A DNA stretch of 64,000 bases from Nonomuraea angiospora (GCF_014873145.1 NZ_JADBEK010000001.1:8494001-8558000), one strand, 5' to 3'; shown: positions 1 through 8,763, counted from the stretch's first letter. Made by a program: numbers and translations. The notes: generated from the sequence alone by a model not told the origin.

Positions 1-1
1 G

Positions 2-172
2 GTGAGCAACTGCGCCTCCATCTCGCGCGGCTACCGCCACCCCGAGCTCGGCGTCGTCACGCTCACCGCCGAGCTGCTGCGTACGCCCGATGACGAGGGC
101 CAGGGCGTGGTGCTCTTCCAGCCCGAGCCCGGCTCGGAGGAGCCGCTCAGACGGCTGCTGCGGCAGGGGTAG
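2..172 (+). CDS. C-terminal end of an MmyB-like HTH (XRE) regulator, 5' end outside window
   Basis: Only the last 56 codons are in the window, open from the first base and ending at TAG 170-172. The peptide contains RHPELGVVTLTAE followed by VLFQPEPGSEEPLRRLL. This matches the end of the MmyB-like ligand-binding domain of actinobacterial XRE regulators, which usually reads HPE-G--EL and then AEPGS--E-LR-L. The N-terminal HTH would lie upstream of the window. The gene converges on the MFS gene and the two overlap by 26 bp. The call rests on a short tail, so another protein with a similar ending is possible. Confidence 0.55.
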   Translation: MSNCASISRGYRHPELGVVTLTAELLRTPDDEGQGVVLFQPEPGSEEPLRRLLRQG

Positions 173-1484
173 CACGGCGCAGCAGCAGGGCGCCCCCGGC
201 CGCCCCGAGCAGGGCGACCGCCCCCGCCACCACGAACGCCGCGTGCAGGCCCGCCAGCAGCTCGGCGTACGCCGACGCGACGGCGGTCAGCCCGGCCACC
301 CCGATCGCCCCGACGAACGTGGGCATCTGCGCGAGGCTGCCCGCCACCCCCTGGTCGGCCGGGGCGAGCCCGGACGTGATCGTCGTGATCGCGGCCACCA
401 CGGTCAGCACGTGACCGAAGCCCATCGCCGCCGAGGTGGCCAGGAGCACCCCCAGCCCTCCCGAGGCGGGCAGGAACACCATCGCCGCCGTCCCCACGGC
501 CTGCGTGGTCAGGCCGGCCGCCACGGTCGCCGGGGCGCCGTACGCGCCGATCAGCCGGGCCGCAAGGCCGCCCGCGACCAGGGCGGCCACGCCCTCGCCG
601 AGGAACCCGAGCCCCGTCCGCAGCGCGGACCAGCCGAGCACGTCCTGCATGTAGACGCTCAGCAGCAGCGTCGCCCCGCCGCACATGCCGAACGTCACCA
701 GCGCCACCGCCATCCCCCACTTCACCGTGGGCCGGCGCAGCAGCCGCGGCGGCACCAGCGGGGCGGCGTGCCTGGCCTCAACCGTGAGGAACGCCCCCAG
801 CAGCAGCACGGCCGCCGCGACGCCGACCCACGTGAGCGTAGAAATGCCGTAGACCAGGGAGAACAGCCCGCCGCTCGCCAGCACGGCCCCCGGCACGTCC
901 AGCCGGACGGCGCTCCCGCCGGAGTCGCCGGGGAGCACGGCGAGCGCGCCCACCAGCACGACCACGCCGATCCCCACCAGGATGAGCATGGTCCAGCGCC
1001 AGCTCAGCCCGCTGGTGACCAGGCCGCCGCCGATGGTCCCGGCCACGAAGCCGAGCGAGAGCAGCGCCCCGTTGACGCCCATCGCCCTCGTACGCTTCGG
1101 GCCCTCGGCGAAGGCCGTGGTCATGAGGGCCAGCGCGGTCGGGCCGATCATGGCCGCCGCCACGCCCTGCCCGGCTCTGGCGCCGACCAGCACCCCGGGC
1201 ACCGGAGCCAGGGCCGCCAGCAGGGAGAACCCGGTGAACGCCGTCACGCCGGCCGCGAACAGCCTGCGCCGCCCCACCACGTCCGACACCCGCCCGAACA
1301 GCGGCATCAACGCGGCCGTCGGCAGCAGGCAGGCCGTCACCACCCACTGCAGGTCGCCCCGCGTGGCGAAACCCAGATCGCGGCCGAGCTCGGGGAGCGC
1401 GACCGTGATGATCGAATAATCCAGACCTGTCATGAACGTCGCGCCGCACAGCGTGACGAGCACGAGCCATTCACGTGTGTTCAT
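147..1484 (-). CDS. MFS drug/proton antiporter (DHA2-like), 445 aa
   Basis: Polytopic membrane protein, predicted to export small hydrophobic compounds at the expense of the proton gradient. The N-terminus carries MTGLDYSIITVALPEL, close to the D-S-V-N-ALP signature of TM1 in 14-helix DHA2 exporters. It is followed by the loop 2-3 motif GRVSDVVGRRR and many Leu/Val/Ala/Gly-rich segments throughout. The start at 1484 (MNTREWL) is preferred: an upstream GTG at 1553 would add 23 polar residues before the first helix and would translate through a palindromic operator-like site. No substrate can be read from the sequence. It is a single-gene unit converging on the MmyB-like gene. Confidence 0.85.
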   Translation of the reverse strand: MNTREWLVLVTLCGATFMTGLDYSIITVALPELGRDLGFATRGDLQWVVTACLLPTAALMPLFGRVSDVVGRRRLFAAGVTAFTGFSLLAALAPVPGVLVGARAGQGVAAAMIGPTALALMTTAFAEGPKRTRAMGVNGALLSLGFVAGTIGGGLVTSGLSWRWTMLILVGIGVVVLVGALAVLPGDSGGSAVRLDVPGAVLASGGLFSLVYGISTLTWVGVAAAVLLLGAFLTVEARHAAPLVPPRLLRRPTVKWGMAVALVTFGMCGGATLLLSVYMQDVLGWSALRTGLGFLGEGVAALVAGGLAARLIGAYGAPATVAAGLTTQAVGTAAMVFLPASGGLGVLLATSAAMGFGHVLTVVAAITTITSGLAPADQGVAGSLAQMPTFVGAIGVAGLTAVASAYAELLAGLHAAFVVAGAVALLGAAGGALLLRRATPAAAAV

Positions 1485-1533
1485 GCGGACCAGGCTGCGG
1501 CACGGCCCGCACGCCGGCCAGCGCCCCGTTGGA

Positions 1534-1554
1534 GGTACACCTGTCAGGTGCACC
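1534..1554. promoter_or_regulatory. 21-bp near-perfect palindrome upstream of the MFS gene, probable repressor operator
   Basis: The site reads GGTACACCTG-T-CAGGTGCACC, 10-bp arms with one mismatch around a single central base. It lies 50-70 bp upstream of the MFS start at 1484 on the coding side. A TetR- or MarR-type repressor is the usual occupant of such a site. No adjacent regulator gene of that type is visible. Confidence 0.5.
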
Positions 1555-1557
1555 CTC

Positions 1558-1609
1558 AGTGACTCAGAACAGTGACTCGGAACAGTGACTCGGAACGGCG
1601 GCTCAGAAC
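1558..1609. repeat. Three tandem 13-bp repeats plus a degenerate fourth
   Basis: AGTGACTCAGAAC is followed by two copies of AGTGACTCGGAAC and then a degraded GGCGGCTCAGAAC. The array sits between the end of the amidase gene and the MFS operator. The amidase stop codon lies in the degenerate unit. It may be a binding array or slipped-strand expansion. Confidence 0.7.
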
Positions 1610-3045
1610 GCGAAGCCGGGCGGCCTGACCGGAGGATGGGCGGCCTGGAGCTGGGCGGCCAGGCCGAGGAGGTGGGGTTCGCCGCCGGGCGGGGCGACGA
1701 TCTGGACGCCGATGGGCAGCGCGGTGGAGTGCGTGGCCAGGGGGACCGTGATGGCGGGCCAGCCGCACATGTTCCAGGGGCCGGTGGCGGGGGCGTACCT
1801 GACGTTGGTCAGCGCGTTGCGGACGAAGCCGCGCTCGCCCCAGCGCTCGGCCTTCGGCGGGACGGCGGCCAGGGCGGGCGTGATCAGCACGTCGGCGTCC
1901 CCGAACCACTGGTCGGCCCCGTAACCGCTCCAGCGCTCCCGGCCGCGCACGCCGTCGAGCTTGAGGGCGGCGAGCACCCGGCCCGCGCGGGCGAGCCCGC
2001 GGGTGCGGCGTTCGAGCCGGCGCCGGTCGAGGCCGTCGGCCGACGCGGCGGCCCTGGTGAGCCAGGTGGCGATCGTGGCGGGGCCGAGCCAGGCGGGCAG
2101 CCTGTCGCGGTGCTCGACCACCGTGTGCCCGGCCTGGCGCAGCGTCTCCGCCGCCCCGCGCACCGCGGCCTGGAACTCCTTGTCCATGGGCAGGCCGGCG
2201 GGGAGCGGCTGGGGCGCGTACGCCACCCGCAGGTCGAACGGCTCGGGGCTGTCCTGGGGCGGCTGCGGCTCCCAGATCTCGTCGTCGTCCGCCCAGACCG
2301 AGCGCAGCATGGGCGGCCGCGGCTCGACCCGCCGGCCGCCGCGCCAGGACTCGGCGAGCGCCGGGTCGGCGGCCAGCACGGACAGGGCCAGCGCCAGGTC
2401 GGACGCGGTCGTCGCCAGGGGGCCGTTCTCCGTCAGCCCGTCCCAGTGGTCGGTGGGCGGCGGCACGAGCCCGGTGCCGGGCTTGACGGCCAGCACGCCG
2501 CAGCAGGCGGCCGGGATGCGCAGCGAGCCCATGCCGTCGTTGCCCAGCGCCAGTGGCACCATGCCCGCCGCCACGGCCGCGGCGCTGCCCGACGACGACC
2601 CGCCGGCCGTCCTGGCCGGGTTCCAGGGGTTGCGGACGATGCCGTACGCGCTGTCGCCGAGCGCGACGAGCCCCAGCTCGGGCAGGTTCGTCAGGCCGAC
2701 GACCACCGCGCCGGCGGCCCGCAGACGCGCCACCGTCACGTGGTCCCGCGGCGCGGGCACGTCCGCCGTGACCGCGGACCCGCCGCGGGTGGCCTCGCCC
2801 GCGACCTCCAGGTTGTCCTTCACCGCCACCGGCACGCCGGCCAGCGGCAGCTCCGCCAGGTCGCGCCGTTTCTGCACGGCCTGCGCCTCCTCCACGGCCT
2901 GCTCCCTGACCCGCCGGAACGCCCCTACTCTGGAATCCCGCTCCGAGATGGCGTGAAGGTGCTCCTCGACGACGGTCGCGGCCGTGACGTCCCCACGCCG
3001 GACGGCCGTCGCGATCTCGACAGCGGACCTGCCTGCCCACAACAT
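1603..3045 (-). CDS. Amidase signature family amidohydrolase, 480 aa
   Basis: Cytoplasmic Ser-cisSer-Lys amidase that would hydrolyse a carboxamide to acid plus ammonia. The catalytic lysine is in VPVAVKDN (about residue 80). The Gly/Ser-rich signature GGSSSGSAAAVAAG is followed by GNDGMGSLRIPAACCG, the variant of the usual GTDTGGSIRIPA core that holds the cis-Ser and nucleophile region. Starts at 3045 (MLWAGRS) and 3060 (MQTLV) are both possible; 3045 begins at the family's usual N-terminus, and longer frames run into the divergent gene's promoter. No substrate specificity can be inferred. It is divergent from the PLP enzyme gene and may share its promoter region. Confidence 0.85.
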   Translation of the reverse strand: MLWAGRSAVEIATAVRRGDVTAATVVEEHLHAISERDSRVGAFRRVREQAVEEAQAVQKRRDLAELPLAGVPVAVKDNLEVAGEATRGGSAVTADVPAPRDHVTVARLRAAGAVVVGLTNLPELGLVALGDSAYGIVRNPWNPARTAGGSSSGSAAAVAAGMVPLALGNDGMGSLRIPAACCGVLAVKPGTGLVPPPTDHWDGLTENGPLATTASDLALALSVLAADPALAESWRGGRRVEPRPPMLRSVWADDDEIWEPQPPQDSPEPFDLRVAYAPQPLPAGLPMDKEFQAAVRGAAETLRQAGHTVVEHRDRLPAWLGPATIATWLTRAAASADGLDRRRLERRTRGLARAGRVLAALKLDGVRGRERWSGYGADQWFGDADVLITPALAAVPPKAERWGERGFVRNALTNVRYAPATGPWNMCGWPAITVPLATHSTALPIGVQIVAPPGGEPHLLGLAAQLQAAHPPVRPPGFAF

Positions 3046-3092
3046 GACTAGAGTCTGCATCCTGGCGGCGCGGGTAGATAGGGGCGGCCCGA

Positions 3093-3109
3093 TAGGGTCG
3101 ATACACGTG
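3093..3109 (+). promoter_or_regulatory. Leaderless promoter of the PLP-enzyme gene
   Basis: TAGGGT at 3093-3098 fits the actinobacterial -10 consensus TANNNT. It is followed after 8 nt by the GTG start at 3107, with no Shine-Dalgarno sequence. This spacing is typical of leaderless transcripts and supports GTG 3107 as the start. Confidence 0.55.
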
Positions 3110-4291
3110 AACGGACCCTCCCTTGCCCTCCGCCAGCGCTCGCTGGGTGACCCCTCGGCCGAGTTCCCGCTGTTCCCGCCGCTGACGCGGGGTTGTCCCC
3201 GGACCAGCACGGACGAGATCGCCTATCCGCTGGAGATCACCTACGACTACGCGCGGGTGGACCCGCGCCTGTTCGAGCAGGAGCCGGGCACGGACCTCGC
3301 GCGCTGGTCGCCGCTGCTGCCGCCGCTGGAGGCGCCCACGCTGGGAGAGGGCGGGACGCCGCTGGTGGAGTTCGACGGGATCTACGTCAAGGACGAGTCC
3401 CGCAACCCGACCTGGTCGCACAAGGACCGCCTCAACCGGGTCACGGTCAGCGCCGCCGTCGCCTCGGGCGCGCCCGGCGTGGTCGTGGCCTCCTCCGGCA
3501 ACCACGGGGCCTCGGCCGCCGCCTACGCCGCCCGGGCCGGGCTGCCCGCCATCGTGCTGACCTCGGCGGATTCGCCGCCCGCCGTGCAGGCGTTCGCGCG
3601 CGCGTACGGGGCCAAGGTCGTCTCCGTGCCCGCCGAGGCGCGCTGGCCGCTGCTGCGCGAGGTCGTCGACCGGCTCGGCTACCACCCGGTCAGCAACCAG
3701 ACGGTGACCCACACCGGGCACCCGTTCGGGCCCGAGGGCTACAAGACGATCGCCTACGAGCTGTTCCTCCAGCTCGGAGGCGTGCCCGCGGCCGTCTTCA
3801 CCCCCACCGGGTACGCCGAGCTGCTCTACGGGATGTGGAAGGGGTTCGTGGAGCTGCGGCTGCTGGGGTTGACCGAGGCCGTGCCGCGGATGTTCTCCTG
3901 CGAGACGGCGGCCGGCGGGCCCCACGCGCGGGCGCTGGCCACCGGCGCCCCCGCCGCGATCGTCGAGCTGGCGGCCAGCGACGCGTACGGCATCGCCGGG
4001 CAGGTCGGCGGGCACCGCGGGGTGGTGGCCGTGCGTGACAGCGGCGGCGAGGCGCTGCTCGTGACCGACGAGGAGCTGCGGGCGGCGCAGCGGGACCTGG
4101 CCCGGCAGGGGCTGTGGCAGGAGCTGTCGGGCGCGGCGGGGCTCGCGGGACACCGGAAGCTGCGGCGGGACTTCGACGGGCCCGTCGTGTGCGTGGCCAC
4201 GTCGAGCGGGTTCAAGGACGTGGGCGTGGGGGTCGAGCGCTTCCCCGTCCTGGAGAACCCGACCCTGGACGATCTCGCCCCGGACGCGTAG
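3107..4291 (+). CDS. Threonine-synthase-like PLP-dependent enzyme, 394 aa
   Basis: Fold-type II pyridoxal-phosphate enzyme of the threonine synthase/threonine dehydratase superfamily. After an N-terminal segment, SRNPTWSHKDRL carries the PLP Schiff-base lysine where threonine synthases usually have NPTGSFKDR. ASSGNHGASAAAYAARAG follows, matching the conserved SSGN-G phosphate-binding loop, and GHPFGPEGYKTIAYEL lies further on. It could be a ThrC paralogue or an enzyme acting on a related phosphohomoserine-like or diamino acid substrate, because no threonine-pathway genes are adjacent. The WSHK variant of the lysine motif is slightly unusual. It is divergent from the amidase and convergent with hrpB. 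Confidence 0.75.
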   Translation: MNGPSLALRQRSLGDPSAEFPLFPPLTRGCPRTSTDEIAYPLEITYDYARVDPRLFEQEPGTDLARWSPLLPPLEAPTLGEGGTPLVEFDGIYVKDESRNPTWSHKDRLNRVTVSAAVASGAPGVVVASSGNHGASAAAYAARAGLPAIVLTSADSPPAVQAFARAYGAKVVSVPAEARWPLLREVVDRLGYHPVSNQTVTHTGHPFGPEGYKTIAYELFLQLGGVPAAVFTPTGYAELLYGMWKGFVELRLLGLTEAVPRMFSCETAAGGPHARALATGAPAAIVELAASDAYGIAGQVGGHRGVVAVRDSGGEALLVTDEELRAAQRDLARQGLWQELSGAAGLAGHRKLRRDFDGPVVCVATSSGFKDVGVGVERFPVLENPTLDDLAPDA

Positions 4292-4303
4292 CGGGGGCGA
4301 CGG

Positions 4304-6688
4304 TCAGGATCGCCTCTCCTTGGCGCGGCGGGTGGGAGGCGCGGTCAGCGGGTCCTCCGGCCAGGGGTGCCTGGGGTAGCGGCCGCGCAGCTCCGCACGT
4401 ACCGAACGGTAGCCCTCGCGCCAGAACGACGCCAGGTCCGCGGTGACGGCCACCGGCCGGCCCGCCGGGGAGAGCAGGTGCACCAGCACGGGCACGCCGG
4501 AGATCTCGGGCGTCTCCTGCCAGCCGAACAGCTCCTGCAGCTTCACCGCCAGCACCGGCCGGTCGCCGGAGTAGTCGACGCGGATGTGGGAGCCGCTGGG
4601 GACCTCGATGCGTTCGGGGGCCGCCCGCTCCAGCCGCTCGCTCCAGGGGATCAGGCGCTTCAGCGCGGCGGCCACGTCTATGCGCTCCAGGTCGGCCCGG
4701 CGGCGGGCCCTGGACAGCTCGGGCTCCAGCCACTGGTCGGCCAGGTCGATGAGCGCGTCCGTCGCGGGCCAGGGGGCGCCGATGGCGCGGTGGCAGAAGG
4801 CCAGGCGGTCCCGCAGCTCCTTGGCCTGCTTCGTCCAGGTCAGGACGTCGGGCTCGGTGCGCAGGCCGTGCAGGACGGCCTCGCGGACGTCGGCATCCTT
4901 GAGCGGGGCGGCGGACAGCTCGATCGCGCCCAGGCGCTCGACCCGGCGGGCGAGCACGTCGCCGCGCCGCTCGCCCGGAGGGACGTGCCACGCGATCTCG
5001 TCCTGCGTGGTGGTGGGGTGCGCCAGCCTGGCGGTCTCCTCGTCGATCTCCACGGCCTGCCTGATGCGGGCCGACGCCGAGCCCGCCTGCCGGTCGGCGA
5101 CCGCGATGGCCAGCCACTCGGCGGTGTGCAGCCTGGACCCCTCCGGGAGCTGGGCCTGCGTGCCGGAGGCCATGAGGTAGCCGCCGCCCCGCCTGCGCGC
5201 CACCCGCTCGGGGAACGCCAGCGCCACCGCCGTCCCGGCCAGGGTGTCGCCGGGCAGGTCCGGGCGGCCCGAGCCGGCGCTCCGCTGGAGGCGCCTGGTC
5301 TCCTGGCGCCAGCGGGCGGCGAAGCCGGTGCCGCCCCGGCGGGCCGCGCGCCAGACCTCCACCAGGTCGTCGCCCGCGTCGCGCGGCAACTGCTCCGACA
5401 GCAGGGCCACCACCTCGGCCGCGCCAGGGCCGAGGTCGAGCAGGGCCCTGGCCAGGCGGGGGTGGACGCCCGCGAGCGCCATCCGGCGCCCGCGCTCGGT
5501 CACCCGCGAGGCCGGGTCCAGCGCGCCCAGCGCCTCCAGGGTGCGGGTGGCGGCGGACATCGCGGCGGGCGGCGGCGGGTCCAGCAGGGCCAGGCCCGAC
5601 GCGTCGGGCGCGCCCCAGCAGGCCGCCTGCAACGCGAACCCCGTCAGGTCCGCGAGCGCGATCTCCGGCCGCGCGTGGTCGGCGAGCCGGTCGTGGTCGG
5701 CCGCCGACCAGCAGCGGTAGACCGTGCCCTCCGCCTCCCGCCCGGCCCGGCCCGCGCGCTGGCCGGCCGACGCCTTCGAGACCCTGACCGTGGTGAGGGA
5801 GCCCAGGCCGCGGGCGTGGTCGGTACGGGGCTCGCGGGCCAGGCCGGAGTCGACCACCACCCGGACGCCGGGCACGGTCAGGCTCGACTCGGCGACCGAC
5901 GTGGCCAGCACCACCCTGCGGGCCGGGCCCGGCGCGAGCACGGCGTCCTGGACGTGGGCCGGGGCCTGCCCGTGCACCTGGAGCACCGTCACGCCGTCGA
6001 GCATCCCGGCGACCCTGGCGATCTCGGCCACGCCGGGCAGGAAGCACAGCACGTCGCCCGCCCGCTCCGCCAGCGCCCTGCGGACCACCGAGGCCACGTG
6101 GGCCAGCAGCGCCGGGTCGACGCGCAGGCCGTGCGGCGGGGCGACCGGGCGGGCAGGCGGGGCCCACACCGTTTCGACGGGGTACGCGGCGCCGGTGGCC
6201 GCGACGATCGGGCCGCCGATCAGCCGGGACCACGGCTCGGCGTCGGCGGTCGCCGAGGTGGCCAGCAGGCGCAGGTCGGGCCGGAGCGTGTCGCGTACGT
6301 CCAGGAGGAACGCCAGGGAGGCGTCCGCGTCCAGGTGCCGCTCGTGGCACTCGTCGAGCACGACCGCGTCTACCCCGGCCAGCTCCTGGTCGCGCTGGAG
6401 GCGCTGGAGCAGGACGCCGGTGGTGACGACCTCGACCATCGGGTTGGCGCCCGTGTGGCGCTCGCCCCTGATCGTGTAGCTCACGCCCATCCGCCTGGCC
6501 GCCGCGCGCACGGCCAGCCGCCGCGGCTCGGCGACCAGCACCCGCATGCCCGCCTCGGCCAGGGCCAGGGGCACGACCGTCGTCTTGCCCGTGCCGGGCG
6601 GGGCCGTGAGCACCGCGCTGCCGTGCCGGTCGAGCGCGGCGAGCAGGCCGGGCAGGACGTGCCGGATGGGCAGCGAGTCGTGGCGCAT
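4304..6688 (-). CDS. hrpB: ATP-dependent helicase HrpB, 794 aa
   Basis: DEAH-box superfamily 2 helicase. Walker A is PPGTGKTTVVPLAL (about residue 30), the DEAH-type box is DECHERHLDAD, motif III is ATSATADAE and motif VI is QRAGRAGRE. A long HrpB C-terminal domain follows, ending with the typical PWPEDPLTAPPTRRAK segment. Full length for the family. The cellular substrate of HrpB is poorly known. The start ATG at 6688 shares one base with the TGA of the upstream arsR-type gene (TGATG), so the two are probably translationally coupled. An in-frame extension to 7081 is an antisense-frame artefact over arsR. Confidence 0.93.
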   Translation of the reverse strand: MRHDSLPIRHVLPGLLAALDRHGSAVLTAPPGTGKTTVVPLALAEAGMRVLVAEPRRLAVRAAARRMGVSYTIRGERHTGANPMVEVVTTGVLLQRLQRDQELAGVDAVVLDECHERHLDADASLAFLLDVRDTLRPDLRLLATSATADAEPWSRLIGGPIVAATGAAYPVETVWAPPARPVAPPHGLRVDPALLAHVASVVRRALAERAGDVLCFLPGVAEIARVAGMLDGVTVLQVHGQAPAHVQDAVLAPGPARRVVLATSVAESSLTVPGVRVVVDSGLAREPRTDHARGLGSLTTVRVSKASAGQRAGRAGREAEGTVYRCWSAADHDRLADHARPEIALADLTGFALQAACWGAPDASGLALLDPPPPAAMSAATRTLEALGALDPASRVTERGRRMALAGVHPRLARALLDLGPGAAEVVALLSEQLPRDAGDDLVEVWRAARRGGTGFAARWRQETRRLQRSAGSGRPDLPGDTLAGTAVALAFPERVARRRGGGYLMASGTQAQLPEGSRLHTAEWLAIAVADRQAGSASARIRQAVEIDEETARLAHPTTTQDEIAWHVPPGERRGDVLARRVERLGAIELSAAPLKDADVREAVLHGLRTEPDVLTWTKQAKELRDRLAFCHRAIGAPWPATDALIDLADQWLEPELSRARRRADLERIDVAAALKRLIPWSERLERAAPERIEVPSGSHIRVDYSGDRPVLAVKLQELFGWQETPEISGVPVLVHLLSPAGRPVAVTADLASFWREGYRSVRAELRGRYPRHPWPEDPLTAPPTRRAKERRS

Positions 6689-7044
6689 CAACGCGGGGCG
6701 GGGACGTCGGCGGCCGGGCCGAGAACGGTGCTCGGGATCCCGGCGGCGGACAGGACGGAGTCGAGCAGGCCGGGGAAGCGGGACTCGAGGTCGTCGCGGC
6801 GCAGGCTCATGAACTTCAGCCGTCCCTCCTGCTTGGTCATCACCACGCCCGCCTCGCGCAGCGTCCGGTAGTGGTGCGAGGCCGTCGACTTGTGCACGCC
6901 CAGGTGGTCGCCCGCCTCGCCGCAGTTCATCACGCCGCTCAGGGCGAGCCGGACGACGATCTCCAGGCGGACGGGGTCGGACAGCGCCCGCAGGACCTCG
7001 GTGAGCTCGATGTCCTCCGTAGCCGGGTGAGGTAGCAGGCGCAT
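6688..7044 (-). CDS. ArsR-family HTH transcriptional regulator, 118 aa
   Basis: Small winged-helix repressor. EVLRALSDPVRLEIVVRL is the ArsR helix 1-2 region, CGEAGDHLGVHKSTASHHY is the recognition-helix region and LREAGVVMTKQEGR is the wing. The usual metal-binding CVC motif is absent from the recognition helix, so a metal inducer is not indicated. ATG 7044 is chosen because GGTAGGG lies 7 nt upstream; a TTG two codons earlier is also open. It is divergent from an MFS gene across an AT-rich gap with an inverted repeat, so it probably represses that exporter and itself. It is coupled to hrpB downstream. Confidence 0.85.
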   Translation of the reverse strand: MRLLPHPATEDIELTEVLRALSDPVRLEIVVRLALSGVMNCGEAGDHLGVHKSTASHHYRTLREAGVVMTKQEGRLKFMSLRRDDLESRFPGLLDSVLSAAGIPSTVLGPAADVPAPR

Positions 7045-7066
7045 GGTCAAACCCTACCTTCGTTTT

Positions 7067-7082
7067 ATTGTTTGACAACAAT
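7067..7082. promoter_or_regulatory. ArsR-type operator overlapping a TTGACA box
   Basis: ATTGTT-TGAC-AACAAT is a perfect inverted repeat with 6-bp arms in the 87-bp AT-rich gap between the divergent arsR-type and MFS genes. A perfect TTGACA (7072-7077) lies inside it on the MFS strand, though no well-spaced -10 was found. Position and symmetry suit autoregulation plus control of the exporter. Confidence 0.6.
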
Positions 7083-7131
7083 CCAACTATAGGTCAGTTT
7101 GATGCGTGTCCAACTTTTTTGTGGAGGCCCC

Positions 7132-8280
7132 ATGACTTCGCGGCTCTACCCGCTTGCTGCCGGAAATTTCGCCGTCGGTACGGGCATGTTCGTGACCGCC
7201 GGGCTCTTACCGCCCATCTCGAAGGACCTGGGGATCTCGTCCTCCGCGGCGGGGCAGCTCATGACCGTCTTCGCGCTGGCGTACGCGCTGCTGTCGCCCG
7301 TCCTCGCCGCCCTGACCGCCCGCCTGTCGCGCAGGACGCTGCTGCTGGTGGCCCTTGGCGTGTTCGTGCTGGGCAACGTCCTGACCGCGCTGGCTCCGAC
7401 GTACCCGCTGGTCATGGCCACCCGGGTGGTCGCGGCGGCGGGGGCGGCGATGTTCACGCCGACCGCGTCCGGCGTGGCGAACGCGCTGACCGAGCCCGAG
7501 CGGCGCGGTCGCGCGCTCGCGCTGGTGATGGGCGGGATGACGGTCGCGAACGCGATCGGCGTGCCCCTGGGCACCTGGCTGGGCTCGGTCTCGGGCTGGC
7601 GGTCCACGCTCTGGCTGGTGGCGGGGCTGGGCGTGGTCGGGTTCGCCTGGGTCGCGACGGTGGTGCCGGACGTCAGGATCCCGACGTCGGGGCGGCTGCG
7701 GGAGCGTCTCGCGCCGCTGGGCGACCGGCAGGTGCTGGCGGTGCTGGTGACGCAGCTGCTGATGTTCGCGGCGGCGTTCACCGCCTACACCTACATCGGG
7801 TCGCTGATCGACCTGCCGCTGCCCGCCGTGCTGTGGGCGTGGGGCATCGGCGGCATCGTGGGCAACCAGCTCGGCGGGCGCTTCACCGACCTGTACGGGC
7901 CGCGCAGGATGGTGCTGCTCGCCCTGGGTGCGAGTACCGTGTTCCTGGCCCTCATCCCCGTCGCGAACCTGGCCCTGCCCGTCGCCCTGGTGTGGGCGTT
8001 CCTGTGGGGCGCGCTCGGCTGGCTGGTGGCCCCCGCCCAGCAGTTCAGGACCGTCTCCGTGGTGCCCGGCAACGTGCCGATCGGCCTGGGGCTGCTGTCG
8101 TCCGCCCAGTACGTGGGGCTGTTCCTGGCCGGGCTGGCCGGCGGCGCGACGCTCGACTGGTACGGCAGGACGGGCGTGATCGTGCTGGCCACCGCGTTCG
8201 GGCTGGTGGCGCTGCTGTTCACGCTGGCCACCTACCGCCCGGCGGCGCTGTCCCCGAAGGAGGGCGTGTCCGTCGGGTAG
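7132..8280 (+). CDS. MFS transporter (DHA1/AraJ-like), 382 aa
   Basis: Twelve-helix major facilitator with AAGNFAVGTGMFVTAGLLPPIS in TM1 and the loop 2-3 motif LTARLSRRTLLL. The MTVANAIGVPLGTWLGS segment resembles motif C of proton-driven exporters. The start at 7132 is fixed by GGAGG five bases upstream; an earlier ATG at 7099 lacks a ribosome site. It is probably a drug or metabolite exporter controlled by the divergent ArsR protein. No substrate can be named. Confidence 0.87.
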   Translation: MTSRLYPLAAGNFAVGTGMFVTAGLLPPISKDLGISSSAAGQLMTVFALAYALLSPVLAALTARLSRRTLLLVALGVFVLGNVLTALAPTYPLVMATRVVAAAGAAMFTPTASGVANALTEPERRGRALALVMGGMTVANAIGVPLGTWLGSVSGWRSTLWLVAGLGVVGFAWVATVVPDVRIPTSGRLRERLAPLGDRQVLAVLVTQLLMFAAAFTAYTYIGSLIDLPLPAVLWAWGIGGIVGNQLGGRFTDLYGPRRMVLLALGASTVFLALIPVANLALPVALVWAFLWGALGWLVAPAQQFRTVSVVPGNVPIGLGLLSSAQYVGLFLAGLAGGATLDWYGRTGVIVLATAFGLVALLFTLATYRPAALSPKEGVSVG

Positions 8281-8305
8281 CGCGCCGTCGGCCAGAATGG
8301 TGATC

Positions 8306-8683
8306 ATGTCCGAAGACATCGACCCCCGGAACGAGCCCGCGCCCTTCGGGGCCGTGGTGCTCCTGACGGCCGCGTCGGCGGTGGCGGTCATGGCGCTCAG
8401 CGCGTTGCTGTCCCAGCCGCCCGGGCTGAAGTGGCTGCTGTTCGGCCCGATCGCCCTCGTCGTGTTCGAGGTGGTCGTCCACGAGGTGTGGTGGCAGCGC
8501 TGGTGGGGCGCGATCCCCGGCGCGGTGGCGGGCCTGGCGCTCTACTTCGAGGGCCGCGCCGCGCTGAGCGACCTCGTCGGCGACGCCTGGGCCCACCCCG
8601 TCGCGTACGTCGCCGCCTGGACCCTCTTCGCCGTCGTCTTCGCCCTGTGCAGCCGCTACCCCCGGACCCTCCGGCCGACGTGA
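8306..8683 (+). CDS. Small membrane protein of unknown function, 125 aa
   Basis: Begins MSEDIDPRNEPAPFG and then has about four hydrophobic segments, including VVLLTAASAVAVMALSALL and WLLFGPIALVVFEVVV, with a WWQRWWG turn between helices. It ends in a short basic tail (SRYPRTLRPT). No family is recognised. A second ATG nine bases upstream is equally open. It follows the MFS gene by 25 bp and may be cotranscribed. Confidence 0.6.
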   Translation: MSEDIDPRNEPAPFGAVVLLTAASAVAVMALSALLSQPPGLKWLLFGPIALVVFEVVVHEVWWQRWWGAIPGAVAGLALYFEGRAALSDLVGDAWAHPVAYVAAWTLFAVVFALCSRYPRTLRPT

Positions 8684-8763
8684 TCTTCTCCGCCCCATAG
8701 GGGACGCCAGGTCGGTCCGCAGGCGGACGACGGGCGGCGGGCGCGGCGCCTACCGTCGTCGGC

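Noticed and set aside
90..1562. Long open frames on the + strand over the first MFS gene and similar frames over most genes
   Set aside because: High-GC antisense shadows: Arg/Pro/Gly/His-rich low-complexity peptides without domains, overlapping well-recognised genes on the other strand.
1556..4153. 865-aa minus-strand frame across the PLP enzyme and the amidase
   Set aside because: Low-complexity translation in the wrong frame of two recognised genes; no start context and no domain.
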